A stretch of DNA of 35,340 nt. Origin: Actinomycetes bacterium (lineage in GTDB: Bacteria; Actinomycetota; Acidimicrobiia; Spongiisociales; JAHEDJ01). The stretch is taken from assembly GCA_024641245.1 (NCBI GenBank), contig JAHEDK010000026.1, forward strand, positions 1-35,340, given 5' to 3'. How positions within the stretch are numbered: position 1 is the stretch's first letter; each line of letters opens with the position of its first letter. The position numbers and the translations under genes are program-made. Shown here in pieces: positions 14,409 through 22,289 of the stretch. The notes beneath the pieces were generated by a model. It did no database searches, was not told the origin of the DNA, and saw nothing but the letters and a program-made list of their open reading frames with translations.

Positions 14409-14939
14409 TCAGGGAATGAGTACCTGCGTGATGACGTGGACAACTCCGTTGCTGGCATTGATATTGGCCGAGGCAATGCTTGCATCGGGGCTTTCGATGC
14501 CGAGCGAGTCGCTATCGCTGAGGCTGGCATTCGGGTTCGCCCACACGTAGCCTCCGTTGAGCATCTCGATCGACTTCGAGTTGTTCACGTTGATGACGCT
14601 GTTCGACCAGCGGCGGCCGTCCGTCACGTGGTAGAGGAGAACATCGGTCAAGACATCCGGGTTGGCGACCAGGTATGCGGTGATGCCCGGGTTGGCCTCT
14701 TCTAGTGCCGTGAAAGCCGCGTCCGTAGGTGCGAAAACCGTGTACTGACCTTTACCATCCAGCACGTCGATTAGGCCGGTTGCGTTCAGCGCGAAGTTCA
14801 ATGTGCTGAAACCGGGCATCTGCGTGATCTGGGCAATGGTGGTGCCGGCGGGCGCCTTGTCTCCTTTGGCGGATACCGGGATGGCCATCAAGCTCACCGC
14901 CATCAAAGCGGCTACGGCCAGGGTCAATGTGCGTCTCAT
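14409..14939 (-). CDS. Secreted fasciclin (FAS1) domain protein
   Basis: 176 aa. A Sec signal peptide (MRRTLTLAVAALMAVSLMAIPVSAKG, cleavage probably after VSA at residue 24) is followed by one FAS1 domain: QMPGFSTLNFALNATGL, the H1 motif GQYTVFAPTDAAF, and the H2 region GVVHVITQVLIP. FAS1 proteins act in adhesion or cell-surface contacts, as in mycobacterial MPT70. No anchor is seen, so it is probably released. ATG 14939 has AAGGAGG 5 nt upstream. The 141 bases before it contain the 12-bp palindrome CCGAGATCTCGG (15004-15015) and otherwise nothing clear. Confidence 0.93.
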   Translation of the reverse strand: MRRTLTLAVAALMAVSLMAIPVSAKGDKAPAGTTIAQITQMPGFSTLNFALNATGLIDVLDGKGQYTVFAPTDAAFTALEEANPGITAYLVANPDVLTDVLLYHVTDGRRWSNSVINVNNSKSIEMLNGGYVWANPNASLSDSDSLGIESPDASIASANINASNGVVHVITQVLIP

Positions 14940-15080
14940 CAGGACCTCCTTCGTCTTATCCTGTTACGCCATCCATACGGAACGGGCGTAGCAGTCGGAT
15001 TAACCGAGATCTCGGGAGGCGTTGCGGCCAAAGGCGGAGAGGCCGGCGGCCGATGGGGTCATCGATCCTCGCCCTGCCGC

Positions 15081-15884
15081 CTAGCGTCCTTTGAAATCCC
15101 CCGGGCGCTTCTCGAAAAACGCCTCTACTGCTTCGCGGTGGTCTGCGGTGTGATGGCTGACCGACTGGAGAGCGGCCGAGATGTCGAGGAATCCATCGAG
15201 TTCCATCGAGCGAGCATGGCGAAGCAGGCGCTTGGTCAGACGGACCGAATGAGGTGGCTTGGCGGCGATTTGAAGAGCAATCACCATCGCCCTGGGGAGA
15301 ACGTCGTCGGGTTCGACCATCTCGAGCAAGATTCCCATCTCGACGGCCTCTTGCGCGGTGACGATGCGGGATGTGAAGGCGAGTTCGGCCGCCCGTTGCC
15401 AACCGACAACGCGAGGGAGGAACCAGGCCCCACCGTCACCGGGGATAATGCCAAGATCAATGAAGGTGTGCGCGAATCGCGCCTCGGTCGATCCGATTCT
15501 CAGGTCACACATCAGGGCGATATCGAAGCCTGCCCCAACCGCCGGGCCGTTCACTGCCGCAATCGTCACCAGGTCCGTTCCCAGCATCAAGCGCGGGATC
15601 TGCTGGATCGAAGCCCGGTACTTCTCCGCGATCTCATCAGGGGTACCTTCGAACAGGCCGACGCCGGCCCGCATGTCCTTGATGTTTCCTCCGGCGCTGA
15701 AGGCAGGCCCCTGGCCCGTGATTATCAGGATGCCGATGTCAGGGTCGGCATCCGCATGACGGAGGGCGGACATGACCTCCTCGAGCATCTCCGGGTTCGT
15801 GATGGCGTTGCGGATCTCGGGACGGGCGAGCGTCAGCGTGGCGATGCGCCCATCCGTCTCATAGATGATGTTTTCCACGATCAA
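15081..15884 (-). CDS. Crotonase/enoyl-CoA hydratase family protein
   Basis: 267 aa, full-length crotonase fold. The CoA/oxyanion features are present: AFSAGGNIKDM (61-71) and NGPAVGAGFDIALMCDLR (112-129). However, aligned to rat enoyl-CoA hydratase, Glu144 corresponds to D121 and Glu164 to F141 (FAHTFIDLG in place of FGQPEILLG), so ordinary hydration of enoyl-CoA is doubtful; isomerase or other crotonase chemistry is possible. Start: TTG 15884 overlaps the BtpA-like gene's stop (TTGA); GTG 15878 is an alternative. It is the last gene of a three-gene operon with 4-nt overlaps. Confidence 0.88.
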   Translation of the reverse strand: MIVENIIYETDGRIATLTLARPEIRNAITNPEMLEEVMSALRHADADPDIGILIITGQGPAFSAGGNIKDMRAGVGLFEGTPDEIAEKYRASIQQIPRLMLGTDLVTIAAVNGPAVGAGFDIALMCDLRIGSTEARFAHTFIDLGIIPGDGGAWFLPRVVGWQRAAELAFTSRIVTAQEAVEMGILLEMVEPDDVLPRAMVIALQIAAKPPHSVRLTKRLLRHARSMELDGFLDISAALQSVSHHTADHREAVEAFFEKRPGDFKGR

Positions 15885-16657
15885 GAGGCTGCTGCAACGA
15901 ACTCGCGCGCCTGCTGCAGGTCGACCGGTCCAGAGGTCACATGCTCACGCTTCAAGGCCGTTCCTGCGATTATGCCGTTGGCCGTCTCGAGCAACCGGGC
16001 CACGTTGTCGGTACGGGCGCCGGAGCCGATCAGCAGGTGGGCGTCGGGGACCGCCACGTGAACCCGGCGGAGATCACCGACATCCGGTTCCTCGCCGGTG
16101 CCTGCTCCAGAGACGATCAGGGCGTCGGCGAGACCGCGCTCCCAGGTGTCGGCGGCAGCCTGTGCGATCGACAGCCCACCGGGCGGGACGGCGTGTTTGA
16201 CGAAGATATCGGCGAAGATGCCTACCTCGACGCCCAGCGAACGGCGCAGTCGGGCGAGTTCAGCGGCCCGGCCGATGATGAGGCCCTGATCCGTTTGCAT
16301 CGAACCAGACAACACATTGATCCGGACATACGACGCACCGGTGACTGCCGCAATCGAGAGGGCTGCATCGCCATCGTTCCTGAGGACGTTGATGCCGAAC
16401 GGCAGGTCAACAGCGGCGGAAATGGCCTGGGTGGCCGCGGTCATGGCGGCCACGGTGATGTTCGGCACGCGTTCGGCGAAGAACGGGACGTCCCCGAAGT
16501 TCTCGATCATCAGGCCATCGAACCCGGCCGCCTTGAGAGTCTCGGCGTCCTTGATGGCTGCGCTGACGACGGCATCGAAGTCGTCGCGGAACCCCGGAGC
16601 ACCCGGAAGGGGATCGAGGTGAACCATGCCGATCAGACGAGGAAACATGCGGATCAC
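15881..16657 (-). CDS. BtpA/SgcQ family protein
   Basis: 258 aa, a TIM-barrel-like protein. Family marks: IGMVHLDPLPGAPGF at the N-terminus, GFDGLMIENFGDVPFF, PFGINVLRNDGDAALSIAAVTGASYVRINVLSG, and LIGSGARTDNVARLL near the end. BtpA was named for photosystem I stability in cyanobacteria and SgcQ for a sugar-related cluster; the reaction is unknown. Here it lies between a TIGR03084-like protein and a crotonase, a setting of acyl-CoA or thiol metabolism rather than photosynthesis. GTG 16657 overlaps the upstream stop (GTGA); ATG 16648 is an alternative. Confidence 0.88.
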   Translation of the reverse strand: MIRMFPRLIGMVHLDPLPGAPGFRDDFDAVVSAAIKDAETLKAAGFDGLMIENFGDVPFFAERVPNITVAAMTAATQAISAAVDLPFGINVLRNDGDAALSIAAVTGASYVRINVLSGSMQTDQGLIIGRAAELARLRRSLGVEVGIFADIFVKHAVPPGGLSIAQAAADTWERGLADALIVSGAGTGEEPDVGDLRRVHVAVPDAHLLIGSGARTDNVARLLETANGIIAGTALKREHVTSGPVDLQQAREFVAAAS

Positions 16658-17394
16658 ATGTAGGCGCGGGCGACCCGCAGCGCGGTTTCAGCGATCTCGC
16701 CCTGGGCTTTGAGAGAACCGGCCTGGGCGGCATTCATGCGTTGAACGGCGACCCGGCACCATTCGCCGGCTTGGCCCTTGATCACCTGGTCGGTGTCCTC
16801 CGGTCCGAAGATCCATTTCGACCATTGCGGGCCCAGAACTTCGATTCGGACCGGTTTGGAGTACTCCTCGCCTGCCAACTCGAACGCGTATGGCAGCGAT
16901 TTCCAACCAAGCCAGGCGATATGGCGCAGTCTGACCGTGTCTTCGCACTCTTCGCCCAGGGAGGTATAGACATCGAGGCCGTGGGCCCAGGTCTCCATCA
17001 AGCGGGCCGTCGCGAACGTTCGTGCGCTCATGTCGGCCTTGAACCAAGGCACGCGAACGGTGGGAGCGATCCTCGACAGTTCTTCGATGACTTTGGCTCT
17101 CGCCCCGCGCCACCATTCGATGACATCTTGAGCCCGCATGGCTCGGCCGGGAAGCACGCCCGCCAGAGTGAACGCTTCGTCGGTCGGGTAAGCGTGGGCT
17201 TCCGATTGCCGTGATCCACTTTCTGCCAGTGCGTTGTAGGCATACTCCTCGAAAGTCGCAAGGTGGCTGACCGTGTCGCGAATCGACCAACCTGCCGCTG
17301 AACTGGGGCGATCCCAGTCCCGGATGGCTACGCGCTGGAGAAACTGATCCAGCGATTGCTGCTCTGCCACGAGGTCGGAAAGAATCTCACGCAC
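16654..17394 (-). CDS. TIGR03084-like metal-binding (DinB/MDMPI fold) protein
   Basis: 246 aa. An N-terminal four-helix DinB/mycothiol-dependent maleylpyruvate isomerase-type domain: GWSIRDTVSHLATFEEYA (H44 as first metal ligand), followed by RLMETWAHGLDVYTSLG, whose His and Asp supply further ligands. The length and the C-terminal region match the actinobacterial TIGR03084 group, whose function is unknown. Some relatives use mycothiol; use of a thiol cofactor here is inference. GTG 17394 is 7 nt behind TACCAT, a leaderless-type start, and it heads the three-gene operon. Confidence 0.82.
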   Translation of the reverse strand: MREILSDLVAEQQSLDQFLQRVAIRDWDRPSSAAGWSIRDTVSHLATFEEYAYNALAESGSRQSEAHAYPTDEAFTLAGVLPGRAMRAQDVIEWWRGARAKVIEELSRIAPTVRVPWFKADMSARTFATARLMETWAHGLDVYTSLGEECEDTVRLRHIAWLGWKSLPYAFELAGEEYSKPVRIEVLGPQWSKWIFGPEDTDQVIKGQAGEWCRVAVQRMNAAQAGSLKAQGEIAETALRVARAYM

Positions 17395-17401
17395 CGGCGT
17401 A

Positions 17402-17407
17402 ATGGTA
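17402..17407 (-). promoter_or_regulatory. -10-like box for the TIGR03084/BtpA/crotonase operon
   Basis: TACCAT on the minus strand, 7 nt before GTG 17394. No Shine-Dalgarno sequence is present. Confidence 0.4.
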
Positions 17408-17438
17408 GCCGCTCATCGTCCTCTCAGAGACGGGGGAG

Positions 17439-18536
17439 CTACCAGGGTCGCTCTGGAAGCTCGTCCCGATACGGCGGTGGGAGACGAATCCCGTCGGGCG
17501 TTGTCTCGACCAGATCGTTGAGTGCGTCGATGAGCTTTCGAAGTCGCCCGAAGCTCCGGCGATCGAAATGAAGCGCAACCCGTTCAGCATCAACGGAGTC
17601 CGCGTCGGCAATTTCCGCTTCGGTGGCAGGAATGACGTGGATCTCCCCGTCCACGACGATGTCGGAGAAGTCCTCGTTGAGGCGTTGGAGTTGGGGTTCG
17701 TCGGGTGCCTGGTTCATTCGAAGCACCAGGATGCCTTTCACATAGCGCTGTGATTGGTAGTTGGCGTAGAACCGGCAGATCTCGTCCGCCGCTTCTACGG
17801 GATTGCTGGTGATTCTGTACAGGTTGAGGTCATCGACCCCGATCATGCCGTTGGCGACGAGGTCATCCTGGACGAAGCGCTGCCATTCCTCCCAGTACGA
17901 GTTCCCTTCCGATTCGAGCAGGACGATCGGGTGGAGATCGCTCTTGCCGGTTTGGATCAGTGTCAGGAGTTCGAATGTCTCATCCATGGTTCCAAATCCG
18001 CCTGGGAACAAGGCGAAGGCATGAGACTCCTTCACAAATCCGAGCTTGCGGGTGAAGAAGTACTTGAAGTTGATGACCCGGTCGTTCTCGATGTGCGGAT
18101 TGGCGTCCGACTCGAACGGCAACCGGATATTGACCCCGAAGGAAGCATCGAGTCCGGCCCCCTTGTTGCCGGCCTCCATGATGCCGGGGCCGGCACCGGT
18201 GATGACCCCCCATGCTCGATCATTCGCCATGATCCCGGCGAATTCCACGGCCAGCTGGTAGTTGGGATCATGCGCTTCGGTGCGCGCCGATCCGAAGATC
18301 GTCACCTTCGGTATTTCGCGATGGCGGGAGAAGACGAGCATCGAATAGCGCATCTCCTTGAGGGCTGTATTGAGCAGTTTGAGGTCACCGCGGTCGGCAG
18401 CATCGCGATGCAGTTTGAGGGCGGTCGTGACGATCTCGCCGATGAGGTCGGCGTTGGTGCTGTCCGCGCCGGCAGCCTCCACGAGTTCGTTGACTTTTTC
18501 TTCGAGGACGGGGTCCCCGATCGCGTACGGTCGCAT
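17439..18536 (-). CDS. Long LOG-family (TIGR00730-like) nucleotide-binding protein
   Basis: 365 aa. The central Rossmann-type core carries GAGPGIMEAGNKGA (114-127) and PGGFGTMDE (178-186), the signature of LOG/lysine-decarboxylase-like proteins; short members cleave ribose 5'-monophosphate from cytokinin nucleotides, and PpnN-type members from purine nucleotides. This protein has about 75 extra residues before the core (helical, KVNELVEAAGADS...) and about 120 after it. The added parts suggest the larger bacterial class rather than the 190-aa cytokinin type. Start: ATG 18536 with AAGGA 5 nt upstream; a longer frame to 18593 exists without support. It ends 44 nt before the TIGR03084-like operon. 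Confidence 0.88.
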   Translation of the reverse strand: MRPYAIGDPVLEEKVNELVEAAGADSTNADLIGEIVTTALKLHRDAADRGDLKLLNTALKEMRYSMLVFSRHREIPKVTIFGSARTEAHDPNYQLAVEFAGIMANDRAWGVITGAGPGIMEAGNKGAGLDASFGVNIRLPFESDANPHIENDRVINFKYFFTRKLGFVKESHAFALFPGGFGTMDETFELLTLIQTGKSDLHPIVLLESEGNSYWEEWQRFVQDDLVANGMIGVDDLNLYRITSNPVEAADEICRFYANYQSQRYVKGILVLRMNQAPDEPQLQRLNEDFSDIVVDGEIHVIPATEAEIADADSVDAERVALHFDRRSFGRLRKLIDALNDLVETTPDGIRLPPPYRDELPERPW

Positions 18537-18631
18537 ACGTTCCTTCGTTGCGGTTGAGTAACGGTAGTCAACTCGCAGAACTGTCCTACCCATCTCGTAT
18601 GTTCGACAGTAGAAACGACATGGAGGTTGAT

Positions 18632-19099
18632 ATGCCGGCTGACCTCACAGCCCGCAACATCCGTACGATCAACCAATTCCTCGAGTTGGTCGCAAGAGCG
18701 ATATTCGGTTCAGGGCTGTCATGGGCGGTCGTCGATCGCAACTGGGCGGCGATACGACTGGCCTTCGGTGGGTTCTCGGCCGCCGAGGTTGCCGCGCTGA
18801 CCGACGTTGACATCGAGCGCCTCTGCGCGGTGCCGGGCGTGATCGGCAACCAGCGCAAGATCAAGGCCGTCAGAGGGGCGGCGCAACTACTGATCCAACG
18901 AAAAGCCGAGTTCGGTTCGGTCGGGCGCTGGATCCACTCGCTGGGGGACTTCCCTGAACAACAAGATGGGCTCCGGTCCATGACGTTCATCGGACCCTTC
19001 GGCGCCTACTACGTGCTCTCCGTGGCGGGGTTTGCCGTACCGGACTACCAGACCTGGTTCAACGAATACGGGCCGGCCGCGACCCGACGGGCAGGTTGA
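18632..19099 (+). CDS. Tag-like DNA-3-methyladenine glycosylase homologue, minimal
   Basis: 155 aa. Residues 14-85 align well with E. coli Tag (DNA-3-methyladenine glycosylase I): GLSW is identical, and the stretch AFGGFSAAEVAALTDVDIERLC, then GNQRKIKAVRGAAQLL, follows Tag's helix-hairpin-helix core. Two differences stand out. The position of Tag Glu38, which reads the damaged base, is A23, and the N- and C-terminal zinc-binding Cys/His residues are missing. It may therefore bind DNA without normal 3-methyladenine excision, or act on another lesion. ATG 18632 has GGAGG 5 nt upstream. Divergent from the LOG gene. Confidence 0.8.
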   Translation: MPADLTARNIRTINQFLELVARAIFGSGLSWAVVDRNWAAIRLAFGGFSAAEVAALTDVDIERLCAVPGVIGNQRKIKAVRGAAQLLIQRKAEFGSVGRWIHSLGDFPEQQDGLRSMTFIGPFGAYYVLSVAGFAVPDYQTWFNEYGPAATRRAG

Positions 19100-19138
19100 C
19101 GTGAGAGTCACGATCGAGAATCCGGGTGTCGCCGGCGG

Positions 19139-20131
19139 CTACCGGAAAGCCGGTCCCTTCGGTCCCTTGCGCACAACCGCGCTCCACACGGTCTCGTAGT
19201 GGTCCCGATCGAAGGCATCGATCTGCGGTAGAACGAATTCTTCCCACGCCCTGCGGAGTGGATCTTCGGAATCCGCATACACGCGCAACCCGGTCGGAAC
19301 GCGGTCGAGCACGGTTCGCAGGCTCATCGGCGACTCGACCCTGGTGGCGACGTCGGGGGCCGTGAAGGAAGCGTTCACCTCGGCTGCCAACCGGCTGATG
19401 GCTTCACTGAACGGCTGGGACATCGACGGGTAGCGGCGTTCGATCATTGCGTGGATTTGATCGACGACGGGGAAGGCCTTCTCCCAGATCACCCAGCGGT
19501 CGGCGAATGCCTTGTTGAGTGTTTGCGTTCCGGCGTAATCGCGCAAATCGGTGGGGTTCATGGTTCCGAACAAGCGGACGTCGTCACGCAAGCGCACCGT
19601 TTCGCCGGTTGGGAGATCGAGAGCAGCATATCGGTCGAGCAGGCCGTGCAACGCGAACAGGGTTTCGGCCCCGGCTGCGTTCAGCTCGGACAGGTTGACC
19701 AAAGCCGGACCGCGCAGTGCCCGGGTAATCTCGCCGTCTTCCCATCGGCTCTCCGTTCCCCCTTTGCCGTCTCCGTGCAGCAGGGTCGAACCAATTAACG
19801 TGACGTCCCGAACCTCGCCCGTCAGAGGGACCCGGTAGTACGGGAGGCGAAGCATCGCCGCGAACTGTTCGATGTCGTGGTCTTTGCCGGTGCCCATATG
19901 GCCCCGGACCGCCAGGTGGAGCGGCTGGTAGCCCTCCGGGAAGCGATTACGGACGTCCTCCATGGCTGCGAAGCGGTAGAGCATCCCGAGATCGACATAG
20001 TGGGGATCGGGTTCGGGTATCTTGCCGACCCGGTGTGCATCGTCGGGCAGGTCCTTCGGCACCACGAACTGTTCGAGTTCGATCGGCGGTCCATCCCCAC
20101 TCGGATCTGTGAATACAACGGTCTTAGGCAC
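19139..20131 (-). CDS. CobS-like AAA+ ATPase with altered Walker motifs
   Basis: 330 aa, AAA+ of the MoxR/CobS kind. GHMGTGKDHDIEQFAAML aligns with CobS GHTGTGKSTHIEQ, and DVTLIGSTLLH, ETLFALHGLLDRYA and the sensor-1 LFGTMNP also match. Two key positions differ: Walker A ends K-D instead of K-S/T, and Walker B reads ALVNLSELN, with Ser in place of Asp before the Glu. Sensor 1 Asn and the Arg-rich region (AFADRWV) are kept. Start: GTG 20131 with AAGGAG 7 nt upstream, overlapping the preceding VWA gene by 8 nt, so the two are translated together. The pair resembles CobS/CobT, but no large chelatase subunit (CobN/BchH) lies in the window, so a metal-chelatase job is not supported; a MoxR-VWA chaperone-like machine is likely. 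Confidence 0.85.
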   Translation of the reverse strand: MPKTVVFTDPSGDGPPIELEQFVVPKDLPDDAHRVGKIPEPDPHYVDLGMLYRFAAMEDVRNRFPEGYQPLHLAVRGHMGTGKDHDIEQFAAMLRLPYYRVPLTGEVRDVTLIGSTLLHGDGKGGTESRWEDGEITRALRGPALVNLSELNAAGAETLFALHGLLDRYAALDLPTGETVRLRDDVRLFGTMNPTDLRDYAGTQTLNKAFADRWVIWEKAFPVVDQIHAMIERRYPSMSQPFSEAISRLAAEVNASFTAPDVATRVESPMSLRTVLDRVPTGLRVYADSEDPLRRAWEEFVLPQIDAFDRDHYETVWSAVVRKGPKGPAFR

Positions 20132-22226
20132 CGGGTTTCTCCTTCCATGCGCTCATTTGTTCTCTTGTTCCGGCCCGGGTCCACCACTCATCGAGGCCGG
20201 ACAGTGCCAGGCTCCTTCTCAACGCGGTGCGAACGCCGTCCACCATGGCGGTGGCCAGCGTGTCCGGGCGCTCAACGATCTGATGGCGTCCGTAGGCCAC
20301 CTGAACCGTGTCGTCTCCAATTCCGATTCCGAGGACGGTCGTGCCGGTGTGCTCGACCGCCTCGACCGAGCGGGCCAGCGAATTGAGCGAACCCCGGGTC
20401 ATGCCGTCGGCCAGCACGACGAGAACACGAACGGTCGCTCCCAGACGCGAAAGGCGCTGTGCGGCGTAGCTGAGGTTGAACTCGTCGACGTTGGCGGCCT
20501 TCTCGAACATGCCGACCGGCGGGGAATCGTGGGGAGCTTTGCGCGCCTCTGCGGCCGCCCTCGTCGGATGGGATGCGGCGTAGAACAATCCGGCGAGGAG
20601 ATCCTCGGACGTACGCCAGCGAGCGTTGAAAGGTTTGACCAGGTAGTGGTTGATGGTGTTCGTCAGACGATCGGCCGCCTGACCTTGGGATCGACGCAAT
20701 CCTCCCGTTGCCCCGCTCTTGCGGCGCGAGAACGACCACTCGGAGTCGTCCGATCGGGCGCTGAATGACCGATTGAAGAGCGCCACCTCGAAATCGATCT
20801 GAAGCTCATCGCACAATCGGGCGAGCGTCCAGGCGCCGAGCGTGGCAGCTGCCAGTCCCCACGGCGCGGTGCGGCCGCCGGTGCTGGTGAGCGGGCGAGG
20901 CTGCAGCATTGAGGCCGATCCGTCGATGAGCAGCGAAACGGCATAGCTACGCCGGGTCCGGAGAGCCCGTCGCTCGTACATGCGCTGGTAGAGGCCTGCA
21001 CCGAGGAAGAGGGGTGCGTGTGGCGAGATATCGCCGGCGTCGTATCCGGAGCGGAGACCCCTCCGCTGATTGGCGGCGAAGAGGGGAAACAGCTCGCCGG
21101 ACACGTGTCGCTGAGCGACGCCCCAGGCTGAGGCTGCCTCGAGGAGAGTCTCGCGCCCGGCCGGCCCGAATTGCCGGAATCGTTGGGGAAACCCCGACAC
21201 CATCAGGCGACCCCCTTGACCGGTCGGAAGGAACACGGTTGGGGCCTGGCTGACCCGAAGCAGTTGATCGGTGGCAGCATCGTCGGCCACGTCAGACGGA
21301 CCTTGCTCACCATCGGCTCCTGCTCGTTGCTCGAGCTGACGGGTGCGTTCATATCCGTCGAGGTTCTGGACGATGGGGCTGATCAATCGCACCCGGTCGA
21401 CGCCCTCTTCTATCGCTTGGCCGTCGAGCTCCTCGCGGAGTTTCTTCTGAGCAGCCGACTCGTTGGCAGGTGACTCGGAGGCAAGCCCGTGCAGTTTGGC
21501 AATCTCGAGAACCTGCAGAGCCAGCGTTCCTACTTCCCAGGCATTCTCCGCCTCCTTCACTGCCTCGAAAAAGGGCGTGGCGTCGGCGAGAGCTACCGCT
21601 ACTTTGGGCTTGGCGGCCTTCTCGAGTACATCACGTTCGACGTGTTCTCCAACGAGTGCGAAGCCTGAGATGGCGAGCTGCCCCAGCGGCTTGGCGGCCT
21701 CCATCGCCGACCTGATCGATGACTGGTACATGTCGGTGAGAACCGATCGTGCCCCCGGGTAGGCGGCCATTCCCGTCAACTCCTGCCGTCCGTCCTCGAG
21801 CGCGAAGAACATCGAGACGGCCGCGTCACCCCCCGCCTCGGTGAGCGCGGTCAAGAGATCGACGGGTTCTTCCGGCAACGGGGTCTCCCGCTTCGGGAAC
21901 CATGAAGGAGGAAGCGGTCGGGCTTCTTCGAGGTGGGTCGAAACGAGATGAACAACCTCATGGAGAGCAGAGGCCAGAGCGACCTCGCTCGGCGTCACCG
22001 GCGCTCGGCGTGCGTAGGCTGCCTGGAAGATGCCGGGATCGAGCACGATCTCGCGAGTGCGGGCCGAGGCAGTCGAACCAAGCCTTACCTGGAGTTCGTC
22101 GTCGCCGGCGAGGCTCCGTGCCACCCGTGTGACGGCGGGGGCGACTCGCTGATATCGGGCGACGACGTACTCGATCGCCCGCTCTTCCGGCGAAAGGATC
22201 TCATGGAGGGTGGAATGGGCGCGCAC
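20124..22226 (-). CDS. CobT-like VWA protein with HExxH motif
   Basis: 700 aa. The C-terminal part is a von Willebrand A domain: MIDAS D435-G-S-A-S439 after SYAVSLLI, and VVLADG at 603-608. Before the latter lies NVDEFNLSYAAQRL, matching the NVDGEAL segment of cobaltochelatase CobT. The N-terminal region carries HEVVH (89-93) followed by LEDGRQE (143-149), the pattern of a zinc-metallopeptidase-like site. Residues 300-325 form an acidic linker. Start is uncertain: GTG 22226 lies 7 nt behind GACAAT, whereas an ATG at 22289 would abut the divergent hydrolase start at 22290. Its stop overlaps the AAA+ gene. The role is probably ATP-driven remodelling or insertion with its AAA+ partner; the target is unknown. 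Confidence 0.83.
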   Translation of the reverse strand: MRAHSTLHEILSPEERAIEYVVARYQRVAPAVTRVARSLAGDDELQVRLGSTASARTREIVLDPGIFQAAYARRAPVTPSEVALASALHEVVHLVSTHLEEARPLPPSWFPKRETPLPEEPVDLLTALTEAGGDAAVSMFFALEDGRQELTGMAAYPGARSVLTDMYQSSIRSAMEAAKPLGQLAISGFALVGEHVERDVLEKAAKPKVAVALADATPFFEAVKEAENAWEVGTLALQVLEIAKLHGLASESPANESAAQKKLREELDGQAIEEGVDRVRLISPIVQNLDGYERTRQLEQRAGADGEQGPSDVADDAATDQLLRVSQAPTVFLPTGQGGRLMVSGFPQRFRQFGPAGRETLLEAASAWGVAQRHVSGELFPLFAANQRRGLRSGYDAGDISPHAPLFLGAGLYQRMYERRALRTRRSYAVSLLIDGSASMLQPRPLTSTGGRTAPWGLAAATLGAWTLARLCDELQIDFEVALFNRSFSARSDDSEWSFSRRKSGATGGLRRSQGQAADRLTNTINHYLVKPFNARWRTSEDLLAGLFYAASHPTRAAAEARKAPHDSPPVGMFEKAANVDEFNLSYAAQRLSRLGATVRVLVVLADGMTRGSLNSLARSVEAVEHTGTTVLGIGIGDDTVQVAYGRHQIVERPDTLATAMVDGVRTALRRSLALSGLDEWWTRAGTREQMSAWKEKPGA

Positions 22227-22233
22227 AAAGTTG

Positions 22234-22239
22234 ATTGTC
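22234..22239 (-). promoter_or_regulatory. -10-like box for leaderless CobT-like start
   Basis: GACAAT on the minus strand, 7 nt before GTG 22226. The first base departs from consensus, so this is a weaker example than the others. Confidence 0.3.
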
Positions 22240-22277
22240 TCACACCTCTGCAAGCTGCGCCGGGGACGGCGCCGCGG

Positions 22278-22283
22278 TAGTTT
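22278..22283 (+). promoter_or_regulatory. -10-like box for leaderless hydrolase start
   Basis: TAGTTT lies 6 nt before GTG 22290. No ribosome binding site is seen. Confidence 0.35.
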
Positions 22284-22289
22284 GGCCAT

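Noticed and set aside
13385-14530. A 381-codon minus-strand open frame opposite the PD-(D/E)XK-like and VOC genes
   Set aside because: The VOC gene on the other strand has clear homology, and the long frame also runs over a perfect hairpin and into the fasciclin gene in another frame.
15004-15015. Palindrome CCGAGATCTCGG before the fasciclin gene
   Set aside because: Twelve bases of symmetry alone, about 65 nt from the start codon and without a neighbouring regulator, are not enough to call an operator.
19139-22226. Cobaltochelatase CobS/CobT annotation
   Set aside because: No CobN or other cobalamin gene is in the window, the ATPase motifs are altered and the VWA protein has an added HExxH head; only the family likeness is claimed.
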